Source: Bacteroidota bacterium (GTDB lineage Bacteria > Bacteroidota > Bacteroidia > 2-12-FULL-35-15). Taken from it: a DNA stretch of 64,000 bases. The notes under the pieces were generated by a model. The model had not been told where the DNA came from, made no database searches, and worked only from the letters and a program-made list of their open reading frames with translations. Where the stretch lies: NCBI GenBank assembly GCA_029237775.1, contig JAQZBR010000002.1, forward strand, positions 372,001 through 436,000. Reading direction: 5' to 3'. This document shows, one piece after another, positions 24,445 to 33,419 of the stretch; within the stretch, counting starts at the first letter, position 1; each line of letters starts with the position of its first letter. The translations under genes were made by a program, and so were the position numbers.

Positions 24445-25269
24445 TTGAAGATCCGGTCGGGAAGTAATGCGAAATCTGTAAGACTAGCCTGGATAGCTTT
24501 TCTGTTGCTTTCCGTTATGATCATCATTTATGTATTCTCTTCTGAGAAAACAGAGTGGCTCATGCCGAAGGAACTTAACGAGATCTCCGGTATCTCGTTC
24601 GTCAATGAACATACTCTGGCCTGTGTTCAGGATGAAAAAGGATTCATCTATTTGTATGACCTGAATGCATCTGAAATAACAGGAAAGATCCGCTTTTCTG
24701 AAAAGGGAGACTATGAAGGAATAGCAATAGCGGATAAAACAGCATGGGTGATCACCGGGGAAGGAACCTTGTATGAAGTGAAGAATTTCTTATCTGATGC
24801 CACTGTTAATACATATCAAATCGAGCTTGAGCCTGGCGAAGAAAGCGAAGCGATCTGCTATAATAAAACTAAGAACACATTGCTTCTTGCATTTAAGGAT
24901 AGCAGAAAAAACATACAACCGGCTATTTATTCATTCGATTTGGCCTTGAAAGTACTTGATCGTTCATCTTCAATCAACATCGACCTTTCGGAAACCCAAA
25001 GAAAAAAGAAGCGCGGACATAAAAAAGCAGAATGGCAGCCATCCGATCTGGCCATCAATAAAGAACATGATATGATAAACGTTGTTGATGCGATTAATAT
25101 AAATCTTATTCAGCTCTCATTTGATGGTGAAATTGAGAATTTCGTCAGCCTTAATCAAAAGATTACAGATCATCCGGAAGGCATTTCTATTAGTCCGGAC
25201 AATGAGATCTATATCTGCAATGACGGAAACAAGAATGGAAAAGGTAAGATCGTTAAACTCAGTAATTAA
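24445..25269 (+). CDS. SdiA-regulated-domain protein, membrane-anchored propeller
   Basis: 274 residues starting at TTG 24445, 2 bp after recN; the next in-frame ATG would delete most of the N-terminal helix (about residues 14-31). The rest has the SdiA-regulated/YjiK-like pattern: KELNEISGISFVNEHTLACVQDEKGFIYLYDL, GDYEGIAI, SEAICYN, WQPSDLAI and HPEGISISPDNEIYICNDG, predicted to fold as a beta-propeller outside the membrane. Location is probably the periplasm. The role is not known; the link to recN by spacing may just be shared transcription. Confidence 0.7.
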   Translation: MKIRSGSNAKSVRLAWIAFLLLSVMIIIYVFSSEKTEWLMPKELNEISGISFVNEHTLACVQDEKGFIYLYDLNASEITGKIRFSEKGDYEGIAIADKTAWVITGEGTLYEVKNFLSDATVNTYQIELEPGEESEAICYNKTKNTLLLAFKDSRKNIQPAIYSFDLALKVLDRSSSINIDLSETQRKKKRGHKKAEWQPSDLAINKEHDMINVVDAININLIQLSFDGEIENFVSLNQKITDHPEGISISPDNEIYICNDGNKNGKGKIVKLSN

Positions 25270-25279
25270 AACTCTTTGC

Positions 25280-25287
25280 TATATTTG
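25280..25287 (+). promoter_or_regulatory. -7 box TATATTTG for fabI
   Basis: Exact TAnnTTTG match between the SdiA-like gene and fabI (ATG 25329), giving a leader of about 35 nt. Confidence 0.5.
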
Positions 25288-25328
25288 TAAGCATACAAAC
25301 ACAAACAAGAATTCTAAAATAAACAGAC

Positions 25329-26144
25329 ATGTCATACAACTTATTAAAAGGAAAACGCGGGATCATTACAGGAGCGCTTGATGAAAATTCAATTGCATGG
25401 AAAGTTGCTGAAAAAGCGCATGAGCAGGGTGCTACATTTGTTCTTACCAACGCACCGATCGCTATGAGAATGGGCGAGATCAAAAAACTTGCAGAAAAAA
25501 CGAATTCTCAGATCATCCCTGCGGACGCAACAAGCGTAGAGGAGTTAACAACTCTTTTTACTCAGTCACAGGAAGTGCTAGGAGGAAAAATTGATTTCGT
25601 GCTTCACTCAATTGGTATGAGTGTAAACATCCGTAAGAACATTCCTTATACAGAATCAAACTACGATTACTTCATGAAAGGAATCGATGTTTCTGCAATG
25701 TCATTCCATAAGATGCTTGCTGTGGCAAAGAAAATGGACGCAATCAGCGAATGGGGAAGCGTTGTAGCATTAACATACATGGCTGCACAACGTACCTACC
25801 CTTTCTATACAGATATGGCTGATATCAAAGCTATGCTTGAATCAATCGCACGCAGCTTTGGATATCATTACGGATTAGAGAAAAAAGTTCGTATCAACAC
25901 TGTTTCCCAGTCACCGACTAAAACCACTGCCGGAACCGGCATCAAAGGATTTGGAGATTTCTATGATTATGCAAACTCAATCGCTCCCTTAGGAAATGCA
26001 AGCGCTGAAGATTGTGCTAATTATTGCATCACTCTATTCTCTGATCTTACAAGAATGGTGACCATGCAGAATCTTTTCCATGACGGAGGATATTCTACAA
26101 CAGGTGTAAGCATGGAGGTGATGAGTAAACTTGGGGTAGAATAA
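25329..26144 (+). CDS. fabI: Enoyl-[acyl-carrier-protein] reductase (NADH)
   Basis: 271 residues. It reduces enoyl-ACP in the last step of each fatty-acid elongation cycle. NAD-binding GALDENSIAW, HSIGMSVN, the catalytic pattern Tyr160-x6-Lys167 (YTDMADIK) and the SQSPTKTTAGTGIKGF loop are present. The gene has its own -7 box at 25280. It ends 3 bp before the ACCACTAAGGCAC repeat. It is convergent with the desaturase gene, a fitting pairing for membrane lipid synthesis. Confidence 0.94.
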   Translation: MSYNLLKGKRGIITGALDENSIAWKVAEKAHEQGATFVLTNAPIAMRMGEIKKLAEKTNSQIIPADATSVEELTTLFTQSQEVLGGKIDFVLHSIGMSVNIRKNIPYTESNYDYFMKGIDVSAMSFHKMLAVAKKMDAISEWGSVVALTYMAAQRTYPFYTDMADIKAMLESIARSFGYHYGLEKKVRINTVSQSPTKTTAGTGIKGFGDFYDYANSIAPLGNASAEDCANYCITLFSDLTRMVTMQNLFHDGGYSTTGVSMEVMSKLGVE

Positions 26145-26176
26145 TTTTTTTACCACTAAGGCACAAAGACACTAAG

Positions 26177-26215
26177 ACCTCAGACTAATCGTCTGAGGTT
26201 TTTCTATTTTTTGAA
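26177..26215 (+). terminator. Terminator for fabI
   Basis: ACCTCAGAC (26177-26185) and GTCTGAGGT (26191-26199) make a perfect 9-bp stem with a 5-nt loop (TAATC), followed by TTTTT and further T-rich sequence. Confidence 0.9.
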
Positions 26216-26250
26216 CAGTTAAACTCTGTTTTAAAAATCCTACAAACAAA

Positions 26251-26283
26251 AAGAGGAGCTTCTCAGCTCCTCTTCTATTTTTT
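26251..26283. terminator. Second terminator-like hairpin, AAGAGGAGC/GCTCCTCTT
   Basis: A 9-bp perfect stem (26251-26259 with 26266-26274) with a 6-nt loop lies before a T-rich tract and after A-rich sequence. It is oriented so it could end the desaturase transcript (minus strand) as well as fabI. Confidence 0.7.
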
Positions 26284-26319
26284 CTCGTGGTCTTAGTGCC
26301 TTAGTGGTAAAACCTTAAC

Positions 26320-27390
26320 TTAAGCTCTCCCCACTTGTTTCAAATGCCCTACATGCGAACGTACAGCACTTAATACAGTTGGAAATTCCATGTAGGAGAT
26401 ATTAAACTGTTGGCAGGTTTCGCGCACAAGCTCGGAAATTTTCGGGTAGTGAACGTGACTGATCCTTGGAAATAAATGATGCTCCACCTGGAAGTTCAAA
26501 CCGCCAGTGAACCAGGAAACGATCTTGCTTTTTGTCGCGAAATTAGCTGTGGTCTGGATCTGATGAACAGCCCATTCTGATTCTACTTTGTAATTAGGAG
26601 CATTTGGGGTTTCGAAATTTGCATCTTCAACTATATGTGCTAACTGAAATACTACAGCGATCACAAACCCGCACACACCGGCCGCAACTAAATACCCGAT
26701 GATCATGTCTACGAATCCTACAGTGAAGATAGGCAGAACGATAAAAGCGCCAACATAGAAAAGCTTTCCGATCCAGAAAATAACATGCTCTTTCGCGTCC
26801 ATTTTACGGAAAGGGATATCACCGATCTTTCCAGTGAAATATTTCTTAAAATCCTGAACGAACACCCAAAGAATGTAGGTCACGCAATACAGAATAGCCC
26901 AATAAATATGTTGAAACTTATGATACCAGTGCTTTTCCTGATCAGGGTGGATCCTGATCCAGGGTTTAATATCGATATCCTCATCCATACCTTCAATATT
27001 GGTGAATGAATGGTGATTTACATTGTGTTTATATTTCCATAAATAAACGCTGCCACCCATGAAATTAAGGGAATAACCCATGAGCTCATTCACCCAGGTT
27101 TTGGTTGAAAAGCTGCCGTGAGCGCCATCGTGCATCACGTTGAAGCCGATTCCCGCCAGGTTGATACCCAGCAAAGCGCAAAGGGCTAAAGAAAGCCAGC
27201 CACTAGACGGTGTAAAAAAGACAAGAGTTGAATATAAGGTAAGAGCGGAAAGTGTTAAAAGGATGGTTTTTATGTATAATTTATAGTTTCCTGTCTCTTT
27301 TATGTTGTTGGATTTGAAGTAGGTATCTACTTTTTCTTTAAGCGCATTAAAAAACACACTGTTCTTGTTGTTAAAGCTTACTCGTTGCAT
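26320..27390 (-). CDS. Membrane fatty acid desaturase (acyl-CoA/front-end type)
   Basis: 356 residues. Three histidine boxes are visible: HDGAH (87-91), HNVNHH (122-127) and QVEHH near residue 310, separated by hydrophobic helices, as in membrane-bound desaturases that insert a double bond into acyl chains using iron and oxygen. The Gln-x-x-His-His box resembles linoleoyl/front-end desaturases. A -7 box lies at 27413-27420. It is convergent with fabI, and both adjust membrane lipid composition. Exact regiospecificity unknown. Confidence 0.85.
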   Translation of the reverse strand: MQRVSFNNKNSVFFNALKEKVDTYFKSNNIKETGNYKLYIKTILLTLSALTLYSTLVFFTPSSGWLSLALCALLGINLAGIGFNVMHDGAHGSFSTKTWVNELMGYSLNFMGGSVYLWKYKHNVNHHSFTNIEGMDEDIDIKPWIRIHPDQEKHWYHKFQHIYWAILYCVTYILWVFVQDFKKYFTGKIGDIPFRKMDAKEHVIFWIGKLFYVGAFIVLPIFTVGFVDMIIGYLVAAGVCGFVIAVVFQLAHIVEDANFETPNAPNYKVESEWAVHQIQTTANFATKSKIVSWFTGGLNFQVEHHLFPRISHVHYPKISELVRETCQQFNISYMEFPTVLSAVRSHVGHLKQVGRA

Positions 27391-27412
27391 TAAAATATTT
27401 TTTTGATTGTTA

Positions 27413-27420
27413 CAAAGGTA
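27413..27420 (-). promoter_or_regulatory. -7 box TACCTTTG for the desaturase gene
   Basis: CAAAGGTA on the plus strand is an exact TAnnTTTG match on the minus strand, 22 bp before the ATG at 27390. Confidence 0.5.
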
Positions 27421-27472
27421 CGCAGAAAAACGTAAAAAGGACTGTTAAATTATCCCAAGGCATTGTTAAAAA

Positions 27473-27949
27473 CTACTTCATTTTCGCCTTGAGAGACCAT
27501 GTAAAGACGAACTCAGAGACAATATGATTTTCGTCATCCCTCCCCGTTGAACGAAGCTCAACAGTAACCCCTTCTCCGCTGTTGCGAACCTTATTGATCG
27601 TTTCCGAAATTTTCATGCCGTCAGGACAAGTAAATGCAATTTTCCCCACTGCCTTTTTCATAAAAACCGATTCGTTTTTAATAACAAGCATTGATATACC
27701 GGGCTTCGATTGATATACACCATTCATAACAAGTAAGCCGGTCGACATTTCAGCCGCCATCGCCTGGCAAGCGAAATACATAGAGCGAAACGGGTTTTGA
27801 TTGATCCAGCCGAACTTAATTGTCGTCACGCACTGTTCATCATTCAGTTCCCTGATCTTGACTCCTGCAAAATAAGCCATTGGCAGGCTTTTTAACAGAT
27901 AAAGCCTCATCAGGAAAGAATTATTTACAAGCTTTTGGAATTTTGTCAT
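27473..27949 (-). CDS. DUF4442 hot-dog-fold protein
   Basis: 158 residues. The order of segments NPFRSMYFACQAMAAEMSTGLL and the later long strand region match the DUF4442 family, a hot-dog-fold (thioesterase-like) group. If it is a thioesterase, it might act on acyl-CoA; this is an inference from fold only. It overlaps nothing and lies 8 bp downstream of the HMG-CoA lyase gene on the same strand, which fits an acyl-CoA-related pair. Confidence 0.7.
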   Translation of the reverse strand: MTKFQKLVNNSFLMRLYLLKSLPMAYFAGVKIRELNDEQCVTTIKFGWINQNPFRSMYFACQAMAAEMSTGLLVMNGVYQSKPGISMLVIKNESVFMKKAVGKIAFTCPDGMKISETINKVRNSGEGVTVELRSTGRDDENHIVSEFVFTWSLKAKMK

Positions 27950-27957
27950 GTTATTGA

Positions 27958-28809
27958 TTAGTGAAGTGGAAAAATTTTCGCGGATAGTTGCATAGCTTCC
28001 GCGAATGCATTTTCATCTACACCGGTGGCTATCTTATGCTTATTGAAATAGTCCAGAAGCTTTTCTGTGGGCATGTTTCCGGTTAACTTGTCGGCTGCCA
28101 TCGGACAACCACCATAACCCTTTATTGCTCCGTCAAAACGTCTGCAACCGCTTGTGTATGCCGCATGTACTTTCTCTTCCCATGTGTCGGGAGTGGTATG
28201 TAAATGTGCCCCGAACTCAACGCCCGGCAGCTCCGGAACCAGCTTGGAGAACAGATAGGTAATGTTCTCCGGATTGGATACCCCGGTTGTATCAGAAAGA
28301 GCAATGATCTTCACGCCCATATGCGCAAGACGTTTAGCCCATTGCATAGCAACCTCACTGCTCCACTCATCACCGTAAGGATTTCCAAATGCCATAGAAA
28401 TATAGACCACTAGCTGCTTTTTATTTCTTGCACAAAGATCCTGGATCTCTTCAACGCGTATTAATGATTCGGCAATACTAGCATTGGTATTTCTTTGCTG
28501 AAAAGTTTCTGAAATTGAAAAAGGAAACCCCAGGTAGCTGATCTCTTCAAACTCGACAGCATCCTGCGCTCCACGTGTATTCGCTATGATTGCCAGGAGT
28601 TTTGATTTTGTATTAGTTAGATCAAGCTGTTCAAGAACCTGAGCCGTATCCTTCATTTGCGGTATTGCTTTCGGTGAAACAAAGCTTCCGAAATCAACTG
28701 TATCAAATCCCGCTTTTAAAATAGCATTGATATATTCTACTTTTTTTTCTGTCGGGATAAAATCGTGTATGCCCTGCATCGCATCACGTGGACATTCTAT
28801 TAGTTTCAT
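27958..28809 (-). CDS. Hydroxymethylglutaryl-CoA lyase
   Basis: 283 residues. It splits HMG-CoA to acetoacetate and acetyl-CoA at the end of leucine catabolism. Motifs are ECPRDAMQG (5-13, with Arg8 and Asp9 of the metal/substrate site), LSDTTG (171-176), HLHTTPD (His202 and His204 as metal ligands) and GYGGCPMA with Cys235. The gene is upstream of DUF4442 (8 bp) and 40 bp downstream of pyrD on the same strand. Confidence 0.9.
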   Translation of the reverse strand: MKLIECPRDAMQGIHDFIPTEKKVEYINAILKAGFDTVDFGSFVSPKAIPQMKDTAQVLEQLDLTNTKSKLLAIIANTRGAQDAVEFEEISYLGFPFSISETFQQRNTNASIAESLIRVEEIQDLCARNKKQLVVYISMAFGNPYGDEWSSEVAMQWAKRLAHMGVKIIALSDTTGVSNPENITYLFSKLVPELPGVEFGAHLHTTPDTWEEKVHAAYTSGCRRFDGAIKGYGGCPMAADKLTGNMPTEKLLDYFNKHKIATGVDENAFAEAMQLSAKIFPLH

Positions 28810-28849
28810 AAGCTTGATATTTAAGCGAATTTAAGCATTTAAAACCGGA

Positions 28850-29884
28850 TTAATTTTGCTTCAACAGGCCTTTATTAATGCGCTTAACAATTCCCGGGCC
28901 TTCATAAATAAATCCGGTGTAAACCTGCACCAGACTTGCCCCTGCATTTAGTTTTTCGATAGCATCCTCTGCCGTGTAAACACCGCCAACTGCAATGATC
29001 GGGAATGCAGCTTTTGATTTTTCATGTAAGTAACGTACAACCTCGGTTGATCTTTTGGTAACAGGCTTTCCGCTTAAACCACCGGAACCGATTGCCTCTA
29101 ATCTTTCTTTGGGCGTCAGCAGATTTTCCCTTGAGATTGTTGTATTGGTTGCCACTACCCCATCAATCTTTGTGGTTGCAACGATTTCTATAATATCATC
29201 TAATTGCTCGTTTGTCAGATCCGGAGCGATTTTTAAAAGAAGGGGCTTTGGATTTTTCCTCGCAGAATTAAGCTCTTTCATCCTGAACAACAATTTCGTT
29301 AACGGCTCTTTATCCTGTAAAGCCCTGAGATTGGGGGTATTCGGAGAGCTTACATTCACAACAAAATAATCGACATGATCAAACAATGCTTCGAAACATT
29401 TTTCATAATCATGCACAGCTTCCTCGTTCGGGGTCACCTTATTTTTACCAATATTACCCCCTATGATGATTCTTGTTTTTCTAAGCTTCAGCCTTTCAAC
29501 CGCAGCTTTAACTCCACCATTGTTGAAGCCCATCCTGTTGATCAGGCCTTCATCTTCAGGCAAGCGGAACATCCTTGGCTTTTCATTTCCCGGCTGATCT
29601 ACGGGAGTTAAGGTGCCGATCTCTATAAAGCCAAAACCGTAATAACCCAGCTCATCAAAAAGCTTCGCGTCCTTATCAAATCCTGCAGCCAATCCAACCG
29701 GATTTGGAAATTTAAGGCCGAAAACAATACGTGACAGACGAGGATCATTCACAGTATAACATCCTTTAATGATATTCGGAACGCCCGGGATTTTACAAAG
29801 AATCTTAATTGATTTGAATACCAGATGATGGATCTTTTCAGGATCGATGAGAAAAAACAGAGGTCTAATAAGAGCTTTATACAT
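28850..29884 (-). CDS. pyrD: Dihydroorotate dehydrogenase (quinone, class 2)
   Basis: About 344 residues from ATG 29884; a longer reading frame from 29920 adds [12 protein letters not shown], which is unlike the family start ([20 protein letters not shown]). It oxidises dihydroorotate to orotate in pyrimidine synthesis at the inner membrane, using quinone. The N-terminal amphipathic helices and the class 2 catalytic Ser in [12 protein letters not shown] are present, along with IGGNIGKNK and the FMN-phosphate loop GGVYTAEDA. It is upstream of HMG-CoA lyase and perhaps in the same transcript. Confidence 0.92.
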   Translation of the reverse strand: MYKALIRPLFFLIDPEKIHHLVFKSIKILCKIPGVPNIIKGCYTVNDPRLSRIVFGLKFPNPVGLAAGFDKDAKLFDELGYYGFGFIEIGTLTPVDQPGNEKPRMFRLPEDEGLINRMGFNNGGVKAAVERLKLRKTRIIIGGNIGKNKVTPNEEAVHDYEKCFEALFDHVDYFVVNVSSPNTPNLRALQDKEPLTKLLFRMKELNSARKNPKPLLLKIAPDLTNEQLDDIIEIVATTKIDGVVATNTTISRENLLTPKERLEAIGSGGLSGKPVTKRSTEVVRYLHEKSKAAFPIIAVGGVYTAEDAIEKLNAGASLVQVYTGFIYEGPGIVKRINKGLLKQN

Positions 29885-30027
29885 AGAGCGCAAAGTTCGC
29901 AAGGAAATCAGTATCCACAAGAATCGTTAATAAATAGGCTCAAATTGTTAATTATTAAATTGGAATTATTGAAATTAATCTATAAATTTACCCATCTAAT
30001 CTAATTAAAACAACGCTTAATCGGATA

Positions 30028-30468
30028 ATGAATAAAATTATAACGAGTACGGCAGAGATCACTTACGAGGCAAATTCCAGGATACTCAAGCTTAAGATCC
30101 TGGAAGGTGCTGAAATTGAATTGGCAGATGCGCTTCAAAACCATGAAGCGAGCATGTTGCTTACCAAGGGTGACAGGTATCTGGTATTAGTTGATGCACG
30201 CGTCAGCGTTTCCGTTTCAAGAGAAGCCCGGGCGTATGCAGCCGGTGGAAAATCCGGTGACCAAAGTATTGCTTCAGCTTTTGTCATCACGTCCACAGCC
30301 AATAAACTGATCGGAAACTTCTATATTAATGTAAACAAACCTGAGGTTCCTACAAAGATCTTTTCTTCTGAAGAAAAAGCAATTGAATGGTTGGAAGGAT
30401 TTTTATATCAGACCACTCAAGAGCACGAATCATCCTATAAAACAAGCAGCAGTAAAACTATTTTTTAG
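30028..30468 (+). CDS. STAS/SpoIIAA-like protein, unknown function
   Basis: 146 residues. Its alternating strand/helix pattern with LVLVDARVSVSVSREARAYAAGG and VTSTANKLIGNFYI is like SpoIIAA/STAS-type single-domain proteins that Bacteroidota encode in several copies. No phosphorylation Ser can be assigned. It is convergent with the TPR gene and the two reading frames overlap by 11 bp at their 3' ends (30458-30468). Confidence 0.6.
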   Translation: MNKIITSTAEITYEANSRILKLKILEGAEIELADALQNHEASMLLTKGDRYLVLVDARVSVSVSREARAYAAGGKSGDQSIASAFVITSTANKLIGNFYINVNKPEVPTKIFSSEEKAIEWLEGFLYQTTQEHESSYKTSSSKTIF

Positions 30469-31522
30469 GGGCTGGAACTCCGCAACCTTCTGCAAGTGAC
30501 TTAGCATCTTCAAAGCCTAAAGAAGCTGCAGTTTTAAAGTCTTTACAGGCACTATTGTCTTTCGCGTCCTGATTAACCAATCCCCTTTTATAATAAGCAA
30601 GACCGTCAGAAGGCTTTATTCTAACAGCCTCCGAATAATCATAACTGGCAGACCGGTAATTTTCCATTCCTTCGCAGGCAGCCCCTCTTTGCATGTATGC
30701 ATCGTAATTGTTCGGGTCTAAGCGGATAACTTTGGAAAAGTCATCAAAAGCAGATTTGTAATTTCCGGAAGCATTGAATGAAAGACCTCTCAAATAAAGA
30801 ATTTTAACGGTGTCCTGGTTGATCTTCAAAGCTTTGTTATAATCATTCACAGCCTTATCATATTTTTTCAGGGTTACATTACATACCCCCCGTTTGATAT
30901 AAGGATCGGCCTGTTCCGAATTAAGCTGTATAGCTGAAGTATATTCTGCGAGTGCTCCTGCGTAATCTTTATTTTCAAACTTCTTATCCCCAGCCTGAAC
31001 AAACGAGCCGCTCATCGATGAACAGGCATTTGTTTCATAAAGTGACTTAGCCTTCTCATTGCCCAGTACCTTAGCTTTTCTAAGGTCAATACATCCTTTG
31101 TCCTTCATTCCTTTGGTAATTTCAACAACGCCTCTTTCGCAGATCGCAGCAGCAAACTTTGGATCAATGCTGATCGCTTTCTCAAGATCAGTTAAGGCTT
31201 CATCAGATTTTCCAAGACCTTGTAATGCCAAACCATGCCCATAAAATGGAAGGGCAAGTTGATGATCATAAATAAAGCCGTCAGGCATATCAGAACTGGA
31301 ACGCTGGAATTCGTTCATAGTCCCGTACTTTTTCATTTTCTCCAGATATGCGGTTGTTACACCATCATTTAAACGAATAGCAGTAGCGAAATCAACTTCA
31401 GCCCCCGCAAAATCTGATGAGGCTAATTTAGCCTCTCCATTTTTTATGATCGTTGGGAGATCCTGTGCATTTAATAAATTGAGCGTAGATAAAAAAGTTA
31501 AAGAGAAAAGAATTCGTTTCAT
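30458..31522 (-). CDS. Exported TPR-repeat protein
   Basis: 354 residues with a signal peptide (cleavage near LLNAQ, residue 19) and about eight tetratricopeptide repeats spread from residue 25 to 345, for example YASALAEYTSAIQ-like units (AGALAEYTSAIQLNSEQADP, KAVNDYNKALKINQDTVK, SAFDDFSKVIRLDPNNYDAY). It is presumably a periplasmic scaffold for protein interactions. It starts 25 bp after the end of the secreted deiminase gene on the same strand, so they may share a transcript. Overlaps the STAS-like gene by 11 bp. Confidence 0.8.
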   Translation of the reverse strand: MKRILFSLTFLSTLNLLNAQDLPTIIKNGEAKLASSDFAGAEVDFATAIRLNDGVTTAYLEKMKKYGTMNEFQRSSSDMPDGFIYDHQLALPFYGHGLALQGLGKSDEALTDLEKAISIDPKFAAAICERGVVEITKGMKDKGCIDLRKAKVLGNEKAKSLYETNACSSMSGSFVQAGDKKFENKDYAGALAEYTSAIQLNSEQADPYIKRGVCNVTLKKYDKAVNDYNKALKINQDTVKILYLRGLSFNASGNYKSAFDDFSKVIRLDPNNYDAYMQRGAACEGMENYRSASYDYSEAVRIKPSDGLAYYKRGLVNQDAKDNSACKDFKTAASLGFEDAKSLAEGCGVPAPKK

Positions 31523-31547
31523 TGAAATACAATTAAATATCTGAAAA

Positions 31548-33347
31548 TTATTTTACCATTAATTTTTGAGAGTACCTTGAATCTTCGGTTTCTACAGTAA
31601 TATGATATGCACCGGGTGCAATGTCTAGCGCAAGAGAATTAATAAAATAATTTTTTTCTCCAATTGTCATCTGCCCTTCAAAAATGGTGGTAACAAGATT
31701 CCCAAGCATATCATACAATCTGATAGAGCCTCCCATGTTTTTTGATACAGATACGGGAATGCAAGTAATACCGTGTGAAGGATTAGGATATGCAGGCTTC
31801 ATATTTACCGCTCCAAGCTCGTTAACACTTGTTGCACCTAAAACCCTGAACTCGAAATTGCCGGTCGGAGCCGGCATCGGTCTCACCTGCTCCTTACCCG
31901 AATTCGCATGCCCTTTTATATAATAATAGATATGTGATCCGACAGCTTGAGCCGGGATGTATCCTGTCCATGTGTCGGTAGTAGCATTTGTTAAGCTCAT
32001 GCTTACTGCATTAAAAGGCTGAGTAGTATCAGTTGTCCAGTAGACCTGCGCATTCTGAATCCCGGACTTATGCTGGATAAGGGCATCTACCTGATACGGA
32101 GTTGTAGAATTGTAAGTGTCATTCAAATAATTATGGACGATGCGTAATGGATCTGAAACCCCAACGCAATGTGTGATGCAATGAATTACACCACTTTGTG
32201 CAATGATATTAGAGTTACTGTTATCTGCATCAATAGTAACTATTCTATATCCGGGCATGGCGTCACGGATAATTCTTACTGCAGTTGTATCGTATTGCTG
32301 GCGATAAACAGGCATGATGATGGTTTTATTAACTATCACAAAATTAGAATAGGTCCTGTAAGAAGCATTCGGAGCATATGCACCTGATGTGCTTGGTGGC
32401 ATTGGTACCCTGATTATCTTATAAGGATCGCCCCATGCATTATTAAAATTGCTTAACACATATTGAATGTTCGCTTCCATTTGTGGCCCGTCTGAAACAC
32501 CATTTGGAAATTCTCCGACAAGGATCGTTTTCTCATCCAGGAACTTCATGTGCATATCAATATGATGGATCCCATCGTATGGAAGTGTAGGCATTTTAAT
32601 ATACCTGTTGATTCCGTGATAAGTGCTCATTATCTGGTCGATCTGACTCTCTGTATGATTCGGATATGGAAAGGATAATGAATACTGCCCCGATCCGTCA
32701 TTCTCATCAAGGATCAGCTCAGAAGCTAAAGCAGTTCCCAAACCATCCACCATCCAGTTTCCACCTGTGTTTACTAGGTTGTTCGGGCTTAAATGTGTTT
32801 GATATAACGGAACATTCAGGTAGGAAGAGTATGCTAAAGGGATATCATCGTCATCAGGACGGGGGCGGTTATAGATCCAGTCGACAAGCACCAGTGAATC
32901 TACATCATTGAGATAGCATGTGTTTGCGGCATAATCGCGGATCCAGATAGAATTAAAAGGCACTTCGATGAACTTCACATTTGTAAGAGGTATCCCATTG
33001 TTTGTCAGATCAGTTTTTACTGCGTTCGAGTCGGCACAATGAATGATAACCTTACACTCCAGCTGGGCCGCTGCAACTATTTGGCGGTGAATGACAGGAA
33101 AGCCCGTCCAGGTAATTAATAAAGCCTGAGATTCTTCCCATTGCGCAGATGTACGGATGGGTTGCGTAGGAGGTGTTGTAATTCCAGCGCGCGGATGCGG
33201 GCGGTTTAAATAGTCCCCCATTAACTGTTCTTCTCCGGGAGCAAACCCAATTGGTAATAAAGGAGTTTGCTGAGCTGAAGCACTTCCCGCGATAAGCAAG
33301 AAAGTAAAACTCAATGCGATAGAAGTTTTAAGTAAAGTTTTCTTCAT
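31548..33347 (-). CDS. Secreted peptidylarginine-deiminase-like enzyme (PPAD-like) with T9SS sorting domain
   Basis: 599 residues starting at ATG 33347; a longer frame from 33428 would overlap the divergent gene and lacks a signal at its start. Signal peptide to about residue 25; deiminase domain (about 50-410) with the pattern Asp138 (WIRDYA), His262 and Asp264 (HHIDMH) and Cys390 (IHCITH), as in the agmatine/peptidylarginine deiminase superfamily; an Ig-like domain (about 415-505); then a T9SS sorting domain from about 518. This order matches the surface PAD of Porphyromonas gingivalis. The product is likely a citrullinating or arginine-hydrolysing surface enzyme; substrate not tested. Confidence 0.8.
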   Translation of the reverse strand: MKKTLLKTSIALSFTFLLIAGSASAQQTPLLPIGFAPGEEQLMGDYLNRPHPRAGITTPPTQPIRTSAQWEESQALLITWTGFPVIHRQIVAAAQLECKVIIHCADSNAVKTDLTNNGIPLTNVKFIEVPFNSIWIRDYAANTCYLNDVDSLVLVDWIYNRPRPDDDDIPLAYSSYLNVPLYQTHLSPNNLVNTGGNWMVDGLGTALASELILDENDGSGQYSLSFPYPNHTESQIDQIMSTYHGINRYIKMPTLPYDGIHHIDMHMKFLDEKTILVGEFPNGVSDGPQMEANIQYVLSNFNNAWGDPYKIIRVPMPPSTSGAYAPNASYRTYSNFVIVNKTIIMPVYRQQYDTTAVRIIRDAMPGYRIVTIDADNSNSNIIAQSGVIHCITHCVGVSDPLRIVHNYLNDTYNSTTPYQVDALIQHKSGIQNAQVYWTTDTTQPFNAVSMSLTNATTDTWTGYIPAQAVGSHIYYYIKGHANSGKEQVRPMPAPTGNFEFRVLGATSVNELGAVNMKPAYPNPSHGITCIPVSVSKNMGGSIRLYDMLGNLVTTIFEGQMTIGEKNYFINSLALDIAPGAYHITVETEDSRYSQKLMVK

Positions 33348-33374
33348 TCCGGTAATTTTTTGATGAAGGTATAT

Positions 33375-33382
33375 TAAATTTG
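33375..33382 (+). promoter_or_regulatory. -7 box TAAATTTG for the gene at 33420
   Basis: Exact TAnnTTTG match 37 bp before the ATG at 33420, in the short divergent interval with the deiminase gene. Confidence 0.45.
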
Positions 33383-33419
33383 CAAGAATTCCAACCCCGG
33401 ATTTTATAAAAATTGAACC

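Larger units (their letters stand above)
26148..26312. repeat. Nested inverted repeat pair between fabI and the desaturase gene
   Basis: TTTTACCACTAAGGCAC (26148-26164) and its exact reverse complement GTGCCTTAGTGGTAAAA (26296-26312) bracket the intergenic region. Inside are two further perfect hairpins (26177-26199 and 26251-26274). The left copy is identical to the 17-mer after yebC at 10185-10201. Confidence 0.75.
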
